A DNA stretch of 8,883 nucleotides from an uncultured Eubacterium sp. Lineage in GTDB: Bacteria > Bacillota > Clostridia > Peptostreptococcales > Anaerovoracaceae. Shown in pieces: positions 1 to 6,075 of this stretch (position 1 is its first letter; each line of letters opens with the position of its first letter). Under the pieces are notes generated by a model. The model had not been told where the DNA came from. It did no database searches and saw nothing but the letters and a program-made list of their open reading frames with translations. The stretch is taken from the NCBI GenBank assembly GCA_947367725.1, contig CANBFZ010000048.1, positions 1 through 8,883 on the forward strand, written 5' to 3'. Made by a program: the position numbers and the translations under genes.

Positions 1-652
1 CAAACACTACGCTATTTGGGTACATCTTTTCTAGCTTATCATTACAAAATATAAAAACAGCCCTTGGAACCTTATTCAAATTATGCTTAACAGGTTCCAG
101 TGTCTTTATATATGCAGGCGCAGTAAATACTTTTTCCTGAACTTCTATATCTCTAATTCCAAAAGGAAGTAATAGCTTATGCGATTCGTACCACAACCCA
201 TCAGTATGCACCCCTCCGTCAGGGTACTGGGTTTCGTTATCGCTTACGGCATATCCGATTAACTCTTTTATGTCAATTGTTTTTGGTGTGTATTCTGACA
301 ACTCGCCCGTCTCGTTTGTTATCGAAAAAGTATCTAAAGTAAGTGTTTGCGCAACAGGGTCATAAGTACAATCAGATGCCCCACCATTAACAGAGTCTTC
401 CGCAATGCCATCAGGCAGAACACAAAACATGTGAAGCATACCAGTATTTCCAAATATACCAAACGTGAAACCGTCAAGTCTATCCACTGCGACTGCTTCT
501 ATATCTCCTGTAATTTCTAGCTTAACTGTCACCGGAGAACGGCTAATGAGTTCTATTGGCGTTACAACGGCATAGGCTTTTTCGTATTTCCTCCACAAAT
601 ACTTTCCGATTGGATTTGCCTTGCTAGCCACATTCTTCACACTGATACTCAT
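1..652 (-). CDS. Tail fibre / receptor-binding-type protein, C-terminus cut by window edge
   Basis: An open frame with no stop runs from ATG at 652 to the left edge, giving 217 codons; the C-terminus lies outside the window. The start overlaps the previous stop as ATGA (649-652), with a good GGAGGTGA site just upstream, so translation is probably coupled. The N-terminus (residues 1-30) reads MSISVKNVASKANPIGKYLW and then a charged helix. Residues 30-130 look like beta-rich structural protein. Residues 140-156 contain YPDGG and DGLWYE, a pattern I associate with clostridial prophage tail proteins. Residues 189-203 (KHNLNKVPRAVFIFC) resemble the 'H-x-L-x-x-x-P' strand found in tail-fibre tips. 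Position after the DUF2313 protein and the first fibre gene suggests host recognition. The DNA is clearly AT-richer than the baseplate genes (18 of 60 G+C in bases 1-60 by hand count). The fibre role is inferred; the exact family is not identified. Confidence 0.8.
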   Translation of the reverse strand, partial: MSISVKNVASKANPIGKYLWRKYEKAYAVVTPIELISRSPVTVKLEITGDIEAVAVDRLDGFTFGIFGNTGMLHMFCVLPDGIAEDSVNGGASDCTYDPVAQTLTLDTFSITNETGELSEYTPKTIDIKELIGYAVSDNETQYPDGGVHTDGLWYESHKLLLPFGIRDIEVQEKVFTAPAYIKTLEPVKHNLNKVPRAVFIFCNDKLEKMYPNSVVF

Positions 653-1443
653 TTCTCTCTCACCTCCAAAATTACCGGTACATCCACCGCCGGCACATCG
701 CCATATGCTTTCAGCACATTCCCGGTGGAACTTCCTACAGTTCTTGCGCCACTCCACGCATCAAGCTGCGCCTCTGTGCAAGTGCTGTCCGGCTCCACCG
801 AAAGGTCAAAAGATTCCGCAGGATATTCTGTTTCAAAACTGTACGTTTTGTCTTCCTGATTCCATGCAGAGGCTGCAAGGGTCGTCAGCACAGTCGTCGG
901 CTTCTCTGCCTTATCTGCCAGTGCCTCTGAAAGAGTCTCCATGTCGGTCAGTTTCGCATATCGCCTGTCTGCAACAGCCTCCGTCAGCACGCCTGCCTGG
1001 GGCACCTCCACCGTGATATTTGCTGCATCTGATACTTTGATGCAGAGATTCCACTGGATAGAAAACGCAGGCTGCTGCGTCTCTGCCGGAATTTCTTCCC
1101 CTTCTTCTGTCTCTGTCTGGCTTACCATATAAAGAATCTCCCCCAGATCGGGATCCTGGGCATAAATCCCCAGGGTATACATCCGGTAAGATTCGGAAAG
1201 CCCTGCGTTGGTCAGCAGAATGGGCAGCGTCATCTGTGCGATGCTCTCATCCATCAGCCTGTCTGAAAGCGTTAGCTGCTGCTTCGGAGACGGCAGCGCT
1301 GTCAATGCCGAAAGCTGCGCCGCGTTGACTCGCTTTCCGCCAGACATTGCTTTTGTGATCACGAGCGGCGTTTCCCCGCCCATCAGTTTTAAATCCAGGT
1401 TTTTCCCCTGTTGTGTTCTGCAAAAATGCATCCATGTTGCCAT
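649..1443 (-). CDS. Phage tail fibre-like protein (XkdV position)
   Basis: This 264-residue protein directly follows the DUF2313 baseplate gene, with one base between that stop and this ATG. Its AAAGGAGG site (1453-1460, 9 bases from the ATG) lies inside the end of that gene. Residues 10-110 resemble the N-terminal domain of tail-collar/fibre proteins that dock on the baseplate: a GKNLDLKL start, an ITKAMSGGKRV turn and a conserved-looking LGIYAQDPDLGEILYMV strand. Residues 155-180 (DRRYAKLTDMETLSEALADK) look like a fibre shaft or trimerising segment. Residues 182-264 form a small beta domain (around TLAASAW, then a PAVDVPVILEV end) of the kind that ends many clostridial tail fibres. At 264 residues it is short for a full fibre, so the downstream protein may carry the receptor-binding tip. 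Family-level call from order and style; no exact Pfam match is claimed. Confidence 0.8.
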   Translation of the reverse strand: MATWMHFCRTQQGKNLDLKLMGGETPLVITKAMSGGKRVNAAQLSALTALPSPKQQLTLSDRLMDESIAQMTLPILLTNAGLSESYRMYTLGIYAQDPDLGEILYMVSQTETEEGEEIPAETQQPAFSIQWNLCIKVSDAANITVEVPQAGVLTEAVADRRYAKLTDMETLSEALADKAEKPTTVLTTLAASAWNQEDKTYSFETEYPAESFDLSVEPDSTCTEAQLDAWSGARTVGSSTGNVLKAYGDVPAVDVPVILEVREK

Positions 1444-1444
1444 G

Positions 1445-2035
1445 TTAAATTCCCTCCTTTATCTCATATATCTCATAGGTTTTGATCATTGCTGCTTTCG
1501 CTGCCAAATATCTCTCTGCTGCCGCATCCCGTAGGATTTCCGTTACAATCTGATATATCAAATGCGCCGGTTTCAGCATATTCAGCTCCCGCCGCACCGC
1601 CTGCATAATTTCCTGCGGGATACAGCCGCCGCATACGACGGTAAATTTGTTTTTTCCGGTATTTTCTCTGATTTCCGTTTCCACGCCTGTCAGATTTGTA
1701 ATCATACTTTCGATTTTGGCAGGCGGCATCGGCGCTCTGGTTCTGCGCCGATTTACAATTTGATTTCTTCGCTGTGAAAGGGTCAGTCTTTCACTCGGTA
1801 AAATCCCAAGCCGCTCTTCCCAGAGGGGAATCGTAAAGGTGGCGGACTGAGGCATGACCTGCGCTGCAAAGGCTTCCGCCCACTGCTCCATTCGCTCAAC
1901 ACTTTCGCCGATTTCCTCCAAAAGCCACAGAAACACATAGGCATCGCTGTACACCGGCGGAAACCAGCCGAGAATTTCTCGCGCTTTATCACTTTTTAAA
2001 ATTGCTTCAATCTGTTCACTGCTGTAATATTCCAT
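1445..2035 (-). CDS. xkdU: Baseplate wedge protein, DUF2313 / YmfQ (XkdU-like)
   Basis: This 196-residue protein belongs to the DUF2313 family (PBSX XkdU, Mu gp48-like), which links the J-like wedge protein to the tail fibre in contractile tails. Visible family landmarks are an N-terminal helix with LGWFPPVYS (22-30), a helical stretch with an MPQSATFTIPLWEERLGI core (61-78), SQRRNQIVNRRR (87-98), the TGVETEI strand (116-122), and the near-diagnostic KPAHLIY toward the C-terminus (155-161). Length fits the family, which is usually about 180-210 residues. The ATG at 2035 lies 8 bases after the J-like stop; only a weak GGCGG-type site is visible, so coupling to the upstream gene is likely. The C-terminal 30 residues (AAAERYLAAKAAMIKTYEIY) extend past the usual core and look helical. 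Confidence 0.92.
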   Translation of the reverse strand: MEYYSSEQIEAILKSDKAREILGWFPPVYSDAYVFLWLLEEIGESVERMEQWAEAFAAQVMPQSATFTIPLWEERLGILPSERLTLSQRRNQIVNRRRTRAPMPPAKIESMITNLTGVETEIRENTGKNKFTVVCGGCIPQEIMQAVRRELNMLKPAHLIYQIVTEILRDAAAERYLAAKAAMIKTYEIYEIKEGI

Positions 2036-2043
2036 CCTGCCGC

Positions 2044-3195
2044 CTATTCCCTTTCTGTCAGCGAAACCTGCTCACTGACGATTTTCGGAAACGCATTGAC
2101 CGGCACCGGTATATTTTCGGTCTGCCCATTGAGCTTCAGCGAAGCAGGATCATAATCCGCAACGCCGTTGGTCTTTGATAAAACTGCGCCAACTTTCGTA
2201 TAGCGCACTTCCCTGTCCTCTGGCACCTGCGCCATATATGCCGTTAAATTGCGGACAAATTCTGCCTGCACCGCCGCAAGATCGGCGCCCCCAGTCAGTT
2301 TTACCTCCGCCGCGATGGCAATCTCGATCAGCACCGGCGGCACGACAGAAAGTACTGTGCCGTTGACCGGCGCTTTCCGCTTCTCCCGATCCTCTGGGCT
2401 CACGATGTAATCGTAGACGGTCTGACACAGGGTTTCCGTCGCGGGATTCCCCTGACTGTCTGTCAATACGATGGTGACAAGCCCGGAGTCGTCATCCTCT
2501 GTCGGCGGTACCACCACAGCTGTTCCCGTGCCCGGCACTTCCTCCGCCCAGCGTTTGTAATCGCTGTCATTGCCCACGAAAGAAAGTCCCTGCATTTTTT
2601 CGTATTCGGTGATGCGTCCAATCAGTGCCGCATCACTTTCCGCATCGGAACCGCCGGTCGCCGCATGCGGATTTTGTACAGCGGAAATTCCCTCAAGAGG
2701 CGAATCCTGCAGGATAATCGTCCCTGCAGCCACATTGCCGCTGCTGCCTGCTTCTGCCGCTTTCACGACTATTTCTACTGTTCCGTCTTCTCCGATGACC
2801 GCCTCTTGCTGCGACACAAAGGATGCAGCCGGAACGTCGCCAATCGCCGCAGTAGAAAACACACTTTCCGCGGGGATCACGGTACCTGCTGTTCCCGTCA
2901 CCGCAAGGATTGCCTCCGCAAAAGACGCCGCTTTCCGCGTAATCCCGTTGACCTCAGCATGATAGTCTACATAATCCGAATACCCTTCACAAAACCGTGG
3001 GAAAATTCGTTTCAGTGCTTCCGCCATGATATACTGGGTAAAATATGCCTCCTGCATAGCAGTCGGTGCCAGCAAATTGTACGGATGACTTCCTTCACTC
3101 AAATCTATATCCTGCGGCAGCGCCGCAGTCATTTCTTCCATAATATCTTCAAAATCTCTATTCAGAAATTCTGGCATTGTCCATTCTTCTGCCAT
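2044..3195 (-). CDS. xkdT: Baseplate J-like protein (XkdT-like)
   Basis: This is a baseplate wedge protein of the Baseplate_J family (P2 gpJ, Mu gp47, PBSX XkdT), a main structural piece of the contractile baseplate, here 383 residues. Landmarks are the N-terminal wedge helix region (residues 8-70, with LSEGSHPYNLLAPTA), a small beta domain with TVIPAESVF (105-113), GSSGNVAAGTI (150-160), GGSDAESDAALIGRI (181-195), then NDSDYKRWAEEVPGTGTAVVVP (209-230), which matches the family's 'DY..WA.EV.G.G.A.V.P' block, and RKAPVNGTVLSVVPP (273-287). The frame can open at GTG 3204, which overlaps the upstream stop as GTGA. I chose ATG 3195 because the AGGTAGGTGAG purine run sits about 5-6 bases before it, while GTG 3204 would lie inside that run. 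The gene is GC-rich (39 of 60 in bases 2281-2340). Confidence 0.94.
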   Translation of the reverse strand: MAEEWTMPEFLNRDFEDIMEEMTAALPQDIDLSEGSHPYNLLAPTAMQEAYFTQYIMAEALKRIFPRFCEGYSDYVDYHAEVNGITRKAASFAEAILAVTGTAGTVIPAESVFSTAAIGDVPAASFVSQQEAVIGEDGTVEIVVKAAEAGSSGNVAAGTIILQDSPLEGISAVQNPHAATGGSDAESDAALIGRITEYEKMQGLSFVGNDSDYKRWAEEVPGTGTAVVVPPTEDDDSGLVTIVLTDSQGNPATETLCQTVYDYIVSPEDREKRKAPVNGTVLSVVPPVLIEIAIAAEVKLTGGADLAAVQAEFVRNLTAYMAQVPEDREVRYTKVGAVLSKTNGVADYDPASLKLNGQTENIPVPVNAFPKIVSEQVSLTERE

Positions 3196-3200
3196 ATTTC

Positions 3201-3662
3201 TCACCTACCTTCTAAATTTACTTCAAAATCTATGGTTGAGCCATCTATGCCAACCACTTCTACCGTTACTACTACGCTGTCTGCGCCCCAGTCAAAGGTC
3301 ATCTCCCCTACGTAGTCGGTTCTGCCATAAGGGTCCGCTTCCAACGCTTCTTTGGCTTCCGCCCGAAACATTGCCTCCGCTTCTTCTCTGGTGCCTGCTC
3401 TTAAAATCTCCGTGATGGCAATTCCAAAGTCAGTAGAATACAACGGGCTTGCATACCGTTCCATAGATAAACAATTGATGCACCACTGCTTCCACGCGTC
3501 CACGGGACTTGCGCTCTGCACCCGGTTTCTGCCGTCCCTGACAAAGTCCTTTTCAAAGGCGACTGACGCCAGATAGCCTGCGTCTTCTTCTGTCTCTGTC
3601 ACATCTTCGTCAGGTTCAAACTCTTCCAGATCCTCCGGAAACAAGTATTCATCCTGCAGCAT
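3201..3662 (-). CDS. xkdS: Baseplate protein, DUF2634 / gp25-like (XkdS-like)
   Basis: This protein of about 153 residues belongs to the DUF2634/XkdS group, related to T4 gp25/P2 gpW, which ties the inner baseplate to the sheath. The N-terminus is very acidic (residues 5-27, PEDLEEFEPDED and on). The core has DAWKQWCINCLSMERY (55-70), YSTDFGIAI (75-83), a helical AEAMFRAEAKEALEADP (95-111) and a C-terminal strand pair around FDWGADSVVVTVEVVGIDG (123-141), as expected for the gp25 fold. The frame stays open up to TTG at 3686, but I placed the start at ATG 3662, 9 bases after a GGAG core. ATG 3668 is an alternative but is only about 3 bases from it. It overlaps the end of the DUF2577 gene by 14 bases in another frame. 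It stops immediately before the J-like gene, typical for this operon. Confidence 0.88.
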   Translation of the reverse strand: MLQDEYLFPEDLEEFEPDEDVTETEEDAGYLASVAFEKDFVRDGRNRVQSASPVDAWKQWCINCLSMERYASPLYSTDFGIAITEILRAGTREEAEAMFRAEAKEALEADPYGRTDYVGEMTFDWGADSVVVTVEVVGIDGSTIDFEVNLEGR

Positions 3663-3999
3663 CTTCATCCTCTCCTTCCCCTGCAATTAAATCGACGACC
3701 ACTGGCTCACTGCCGCACCATGCCAGCAGCACCCGGTCGCCCTCTTTCAGTTTTTCATAGTGAATATCCTCCATATACACACTGCCCGTCACTACTTTCC
3801 CTTTCTTCATCACTAGATCCGATACAGTCCTGCAAATGGAATACTCTCCTGCCGGAATAGGCCCCGGCGACTCGTCCGGCACCAGCGCGCAGCCTGCTCC
3901 GATTTGGGCAAGTTCCAGCCGTGTCCCTTTTCCCGTCTGTCTGACGCTGTGCATCCGCCCCTGCAGGGTTTCTCCCAGCTTTTCAATATTACTTGCCAT
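3649..3999 (-). CDS. xkdR: DUF2577 tail/baseplate hub protein (XkdR-like)
   Basis: This 116-residue protein belongs to the DUF2577 family (PBSX XkdR). Members sit between the gpD-like hub and the gp25-like protein and are thought to form an OB-like ring in the baseplate hub. Visible features are an N-terminal helix (MASNIEKLGETLQGRM, 1-16), a beta segment with TRLELAQIG (26-34) and the family-like end KEGDRVLLAWCGSEPVVVDLI (85-105). The last 10 residues are acidic (GEGEDEDAAG). The start is well set: ATG 3999 with AAGGAGG at 4006-4012, six bases away. Unlike its neighbours it is not coupled to the upstream gene: a 332-bp gap with repeats and a terminator hairpin lies in between, so its transcription depends on read-through, antitermination or an unseen promoter. 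Confidence 0.88.
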   Translation of the reverse strand: MASNIEKLGETLQGRMHSVRQTGKGTRLELAQIGAGCALVPDESPGPIPAGEYSICRTVSDLVMKKGKVVTGSVYMEDIHYEKLKEGDRVLLAWCGSEPVVVDLIAGEGEDEDAAG

Positions 4000-4031
4000 C
4001 TTTCGCCTCCTTTCCTAAATCTTCTGCAAAT

Positions 4032-4059
4032 AGAAAAACGCCGCTGCCGGCGTTTTTCT
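4032..4059 (-). terminator. Intrinsic terminator-type hairpin inside the tail operon
   Basis: A perfect 12-bp inverted repeat (4032-4043 with 4048-4059) closes on a four-base loop. In the minus-strand RNA it reads AGAAAAACGCCG, GCAG, CGGCGUUUUUCU, giving a GC-rich core followed by a U run and then AUUUG. The plus-strand reading also ends in UUUUU, so the structure could work in both directions. It lies about 20 bases upstream of the DUF2577 ribosome binding site and downstream of the 69-bp repeats. Structure seen directly; termination in vivo is inferred. Confidence 0.8.
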
Positions 4060-4089
4060 GCTTTTCTGCTTCAGTTCTTCACAATACAC

Positions 4090-4117
4090 ATTCTAGCACA
4101 AATCTATGTACCTGTTG
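4090..4117 (-). promoter_or_regulatory. Weak candidate extended -10 promoter
   Basis: On the minus strand TGCTAGAAT (4098-4090) matches an extended -10 element (TGn then TAGAAT, one mismatch to TATAAT). A hexamer 17 bases upstream (GCAACA, 4112-4117) matches only the last half of TTGACA. Transcription would start near 4083 and run straight into the 4032-4059 hairpin, so it would drive the DUF2577 gene only if that hairpin were bypassed. Weak motif match; may be chance. Confidence 0.18.
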
Positions 4118-4124
4118 CACAGTT

Positions 4125-4334
4125 TTATTGTCTGAGGACATCAAGGTTCCCGGGTACCCGTCCGAAGCTTCGCTTCGCAGGCGGGTGGGGTTCTTATTGT
4201 CCGAGGACATCAAGGTTCCCGGGTACCCGTCCGAAGCTTCGCTTCGCAGGTGGGTGGGGTTCTTATTGTCCGAGGACATCAAGGTTCCCGGGTACCCGTC
4301 CGAAGCTTCGCTTCGCAGGCGGGTGGGGTTCTTA
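4125..4334. repeat. Three 69-bp tandem direct repeats abutting the hub-gene stop codon
   Basis: Units are 4125-4193, 4194-4262 and 4263-4331, head to tail, with a 3-base start (TTA) of a fourth at 4332-4334 that is also the complement of the hub gene's TAA stop. I see two single-base differences: 4133 is T where the others have C (4202, 4271), and 4251 is T where the others have C (4182, 4320). Each unit holds two perfect 10-bp palindromes, CGGGTACCCG (4151-4160, 4220-4229, 4289-4298) and CGAAGCTTCG (4163-4172, 4232-4241, 4301-4310). Each can fold into a two-part hairpin; in unit 1 the stems are 4156-4160/4182-4186 and 4163-4168/4172-4177 with a 3-base loop. The period equals 23 codons, so frames stay open through the array on both strands, but no ribosome binding site supports a gene. 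Possibly a REP-like dispersed element. Confidence 0.95.
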
Positions 4335-5384
4335 CTTCTTTTTCTTCATGGACCGCACATTCATCGTCATAGTGCCCTGGTCACAGTTGTGGGAAATTTC
4401 GTTGACGACATAATCGTGTTCTTTCCCTTTATTCAGCTCGATTCTGACCCGGTCGCCTTTGCGAATCCAGGGAATATCCAGCGCGGTGATATCGTACTCT
4501 TTTCGCGGCAGCGCGCTTTCATCGAGGATATGCTTCGCCTCTTCCTTTGCCTCGGACAGCTTGGTATCGCCGTCTTTATAAATGACTCTGGTCAGCGTGC
4601 CGTAAGTCTTTCTGTTGCGCTCTTTCCTGGCTTCCACCTTTCGCTTGCCGTTGTCGTCACTTTTTCCAGCGATGAGCACATTGGTGACCATACCGTCCAT
4701 GGTCACAGATCTGCTGTAGCTGCTCATAATCCCCTCATCGCCCCGGGTAATTCGATACACCGTTTCGTTGGCACCCTGCTTATCGATGTAAATTCTGCCC
4801 TTATGACTTTTAATGTTATACTTTGTGCCCTTTTTCTTTTGCACCTCATCCAAAAGTTCGCTAGTCAGCACGTCTGCCAACGTACCGGACAGCGGCAGCT
4901 TGGGATGGGTGATACTGCTGTAGCGATATGTCAGCTTTACGCCGCGGCGCTCCATCAAAGTTTTTACAATGTCTTCGGTCCGTTTCCCCTTGCTGAAATA
5001 GGTCAGAATCTGGGAGTTCATAAAGTAAATCATGTTGTCGTAGCAGGTCAGCGTCAGCTGTGTGCCATTTCCCAGGCTATAATCCGTATCCCATACATAC
5101 CCGCGAAACACTTCGGTCTTCTTGGTCTTTCCGCCGCCTTGCGCGTAAATAAAAACACGGCTCCTGACAGGAAACATCTTGCTGGGATAGCCGTATTTGT
5201 CTATGTACCGATTATAAAGCCTGATGACGGCTTTCTGCGCCAATTGATTTCTGGATTCTGTCAGGGAAAGACTGGTTACTAATCCTTCCGTCTCACAGGT
5301 CTTCACATCCAATTTCTTCACGGTGAACTGGTTTCCGTCAGGTGTTTTAATCACCACCTCATATGCTGGTCTTTCATATTTCAT
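4332..5384 (-). CDS. xkdQ: Tail hub protein, gpD-like / late control D family (XkdQ/YqbQ-like)
   Basis: This 350-residue hub protein is of the XkdQ/YqbQ type, related to phage late control protein gpD and T4 gp27. It forms the central baseplate ring through which the tube ends. Features are an N-terminal beta domain (residues 5-60) with a VTSLSLTESRNQLAQKAVIRLYN core, a second barrel-like part ending FRGYVWDTDYSLGNGTQLTLTCYDN (93-117), the helical YFMNSQILTYFSKGKRTEDIVKTLM stretch (120-144), and a C-terminal region with TMDGMVTNVLIAGKSDDNG (228-246) and DIPWIRKGDRVRIEL (303-317), which are usual in this family. The frame opens at GTG 5393, but that GTG is part of the ribosome binding site AAGGAGG (5393-5399). 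ATG 5384, eight bases downstream, is the better start. The protein ends in four lysines directly before the 69-bp repeats. Confidence 0.92.
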   Translation of the reverse strand: MKYERPAYEVVIKTPDGNQFTVKKLDVKTCETEGLVTSLSLTESRNQLAQKAVIRLYNRYIDKYGYPSKMFPVRSRVFIYAQGGGKTKKTEVFRGYVWDTDYSLGNGTQLTLTCYDNMIYFMNSQILTYFSKGKRTEDIVKTLMERRGVKLTYRYSSITHPKLPLSGTLADVLTSELLDEVQKKKGTKYNIKSHKGRIYIDKQGANETVYRITRGDEGIMSSYSRSVTMDGMVTNVLIAGKSDDNGKRKVEARKERNRKTYGTLTRVIYKDGDTKLSEAKEEAKHILDESALPRKEYDITALDIPWIRKGDRVRIELNKGKEHDYVVNEISHNCDQGTMTMNVRSMKKKK

Positions 5385-5397
5385 CTGTCTCACCTCC

Positions 5398-6075
5398 TTA
5401 TTTCTTCGGCAGCTTCAGTACCAGCCCCGGCCAAATATAATGACCTTTATTCGAAGAACTGAATTTATGCTTCTTTGCATCATCTTCAATTGCTTTTTTG
5501 TTGAGTTTGTAAATCTCGTTCCATCGATGGGAGTTCCCAAGCTTCCTGCCTGCAATGCCCCAAAGGGTATCGCCGCTTTTTATGGTATATTTTGTAAAAC
5601 TTTTCGATGGGCGCTTTTTGCTGTTTTTGCTCTTTTGGGGTTTCGGCTTTTTCGTAATGGTCACCGGCTCATATGCGATCCACTCGATGGAATACTCCAA
5701 ATCGCCAAGTCCGCCAGTATAGGCGGAGGAATACTGATTCACGTAGCATTTAAAGCCGGTGATGCCGGTGCCTTCGATGAGCAGCTCGATCAGCGTGCCC
5801 CGGCTCTGCCATCGTTTCAGCAGTTTGTCACACTCCAGCGGATCTGTCCAAGGCGCTGCCAGTACGGACAAGTCCTTTCTGCCCTCCCCCGGAAAACGCG
5901 CTTCCCAGGAAATTCGTCTCAGCCCTTTGCCTTTGGGTCTGACCACCTCGCCTCTGTCCAAAAGACTGTAGCTGGCAAAGCTCATGTCGCCGCCACTGTC
6001 CTTGATCTCAAAGGGCAGCCAGTCAAAGTCGATCATTTTTTTGCTGTTGTTTACTTCCTTTGCGATAATTCTCAT
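5398..6075 (-). CDS. xkdP: LysM-domain baseplate hub / tail assembly protein (XkdP-like, gp53-like)
   Basis: This 225-residue protein is of the XkdP type, the LysM-bearing connector between the tape measure/tube end and the gpD-like hub. Residues 1-140 form the family's N-terminal domain, with DFDWLPFEIKDSGGD (16-30), ISWEARFPG (55-63) and GLGDLEYSIEWIAYEPV (122-138). Residues 140-160 are a Lys/Pro/Ser-rich linker. Residues 162-222 are a LysM domain: YTIKSGDTLWGIAGRKLGN is the classic first half and YIWPGLVLKLP the last strand. Between them the stretch IEDDAKKHKFSSSNKG (196-211) is longer than in a minimal LysM. The domain is known from other proteins to bind peptidoglycan glycans, but in tails it is largely structural. 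The start overlaps the tape measure stop as ATGA (6072-6075), with AGGAGGTG seven bases upstream, so the two are translationally coupled. Confidence 0.93.
   Translation of the reverse strand: MRIIAKEVNNSKKMIDFDWLPFEIKDSGGDMSFASYSLLDRGEVVRPKGKGLRRISWEARFPGEGRKDLSVLAAPWTDPLECDKLLKRWQSRGTLIELLIEGTGITGFKCYVNQYSSAYTGGLGDLEYSIEWIAYEPVTITKKPKPQKSKNSKKRPSKSFTKYTIKSGDTLWGIAGRKLGNSHRWNEIYKLNKKAIEDDAKKHKFSSSNKGHYIWPGLVLKLPKK

Noticed and set aside
621..1016. Plus-strand 131-codon frame
   Set aside because: It is antisense to the first fibre gene, rich in Pro/Ser/Cys without a domain, and lacks a ribosome binding site. It is a shadow frame.
4079..4282. Minus-strand 67-codon frame across the repeats
   Set aside because: The starts are ATGs inside the repeat units with no Shine-Dalgarno sequence upstream, and the peptide is just the repeat translated. 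Treated as a by-product of the repeat.
4144..4300. Cloning-vector polylinker contamination
   Set aside because: The units contain GGTACC, CCCGGG and AAGCTT, and GGTACCCGGG recalls a pUC polylinker. However, the bases between and beyond them do not match a polylinker, and the unit is repeated three times within phage sequence.
4125..4334. CRISPR array
   Set aside because: The whole 69-bp period is conserved with no variable spacers, and there are only three copies with no cas gene.
3993..5282. Long plus-strand open frame of 429 codons
   Set aside because: It is antisense to the DUF2577 start, the repeats and the well-supported gpD-like gene. It has no ribosome binding site, and its protein includes the translated repeat and low-complexity sequence. 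It is open because of the codon bias of the real gene and the 69-bp period.
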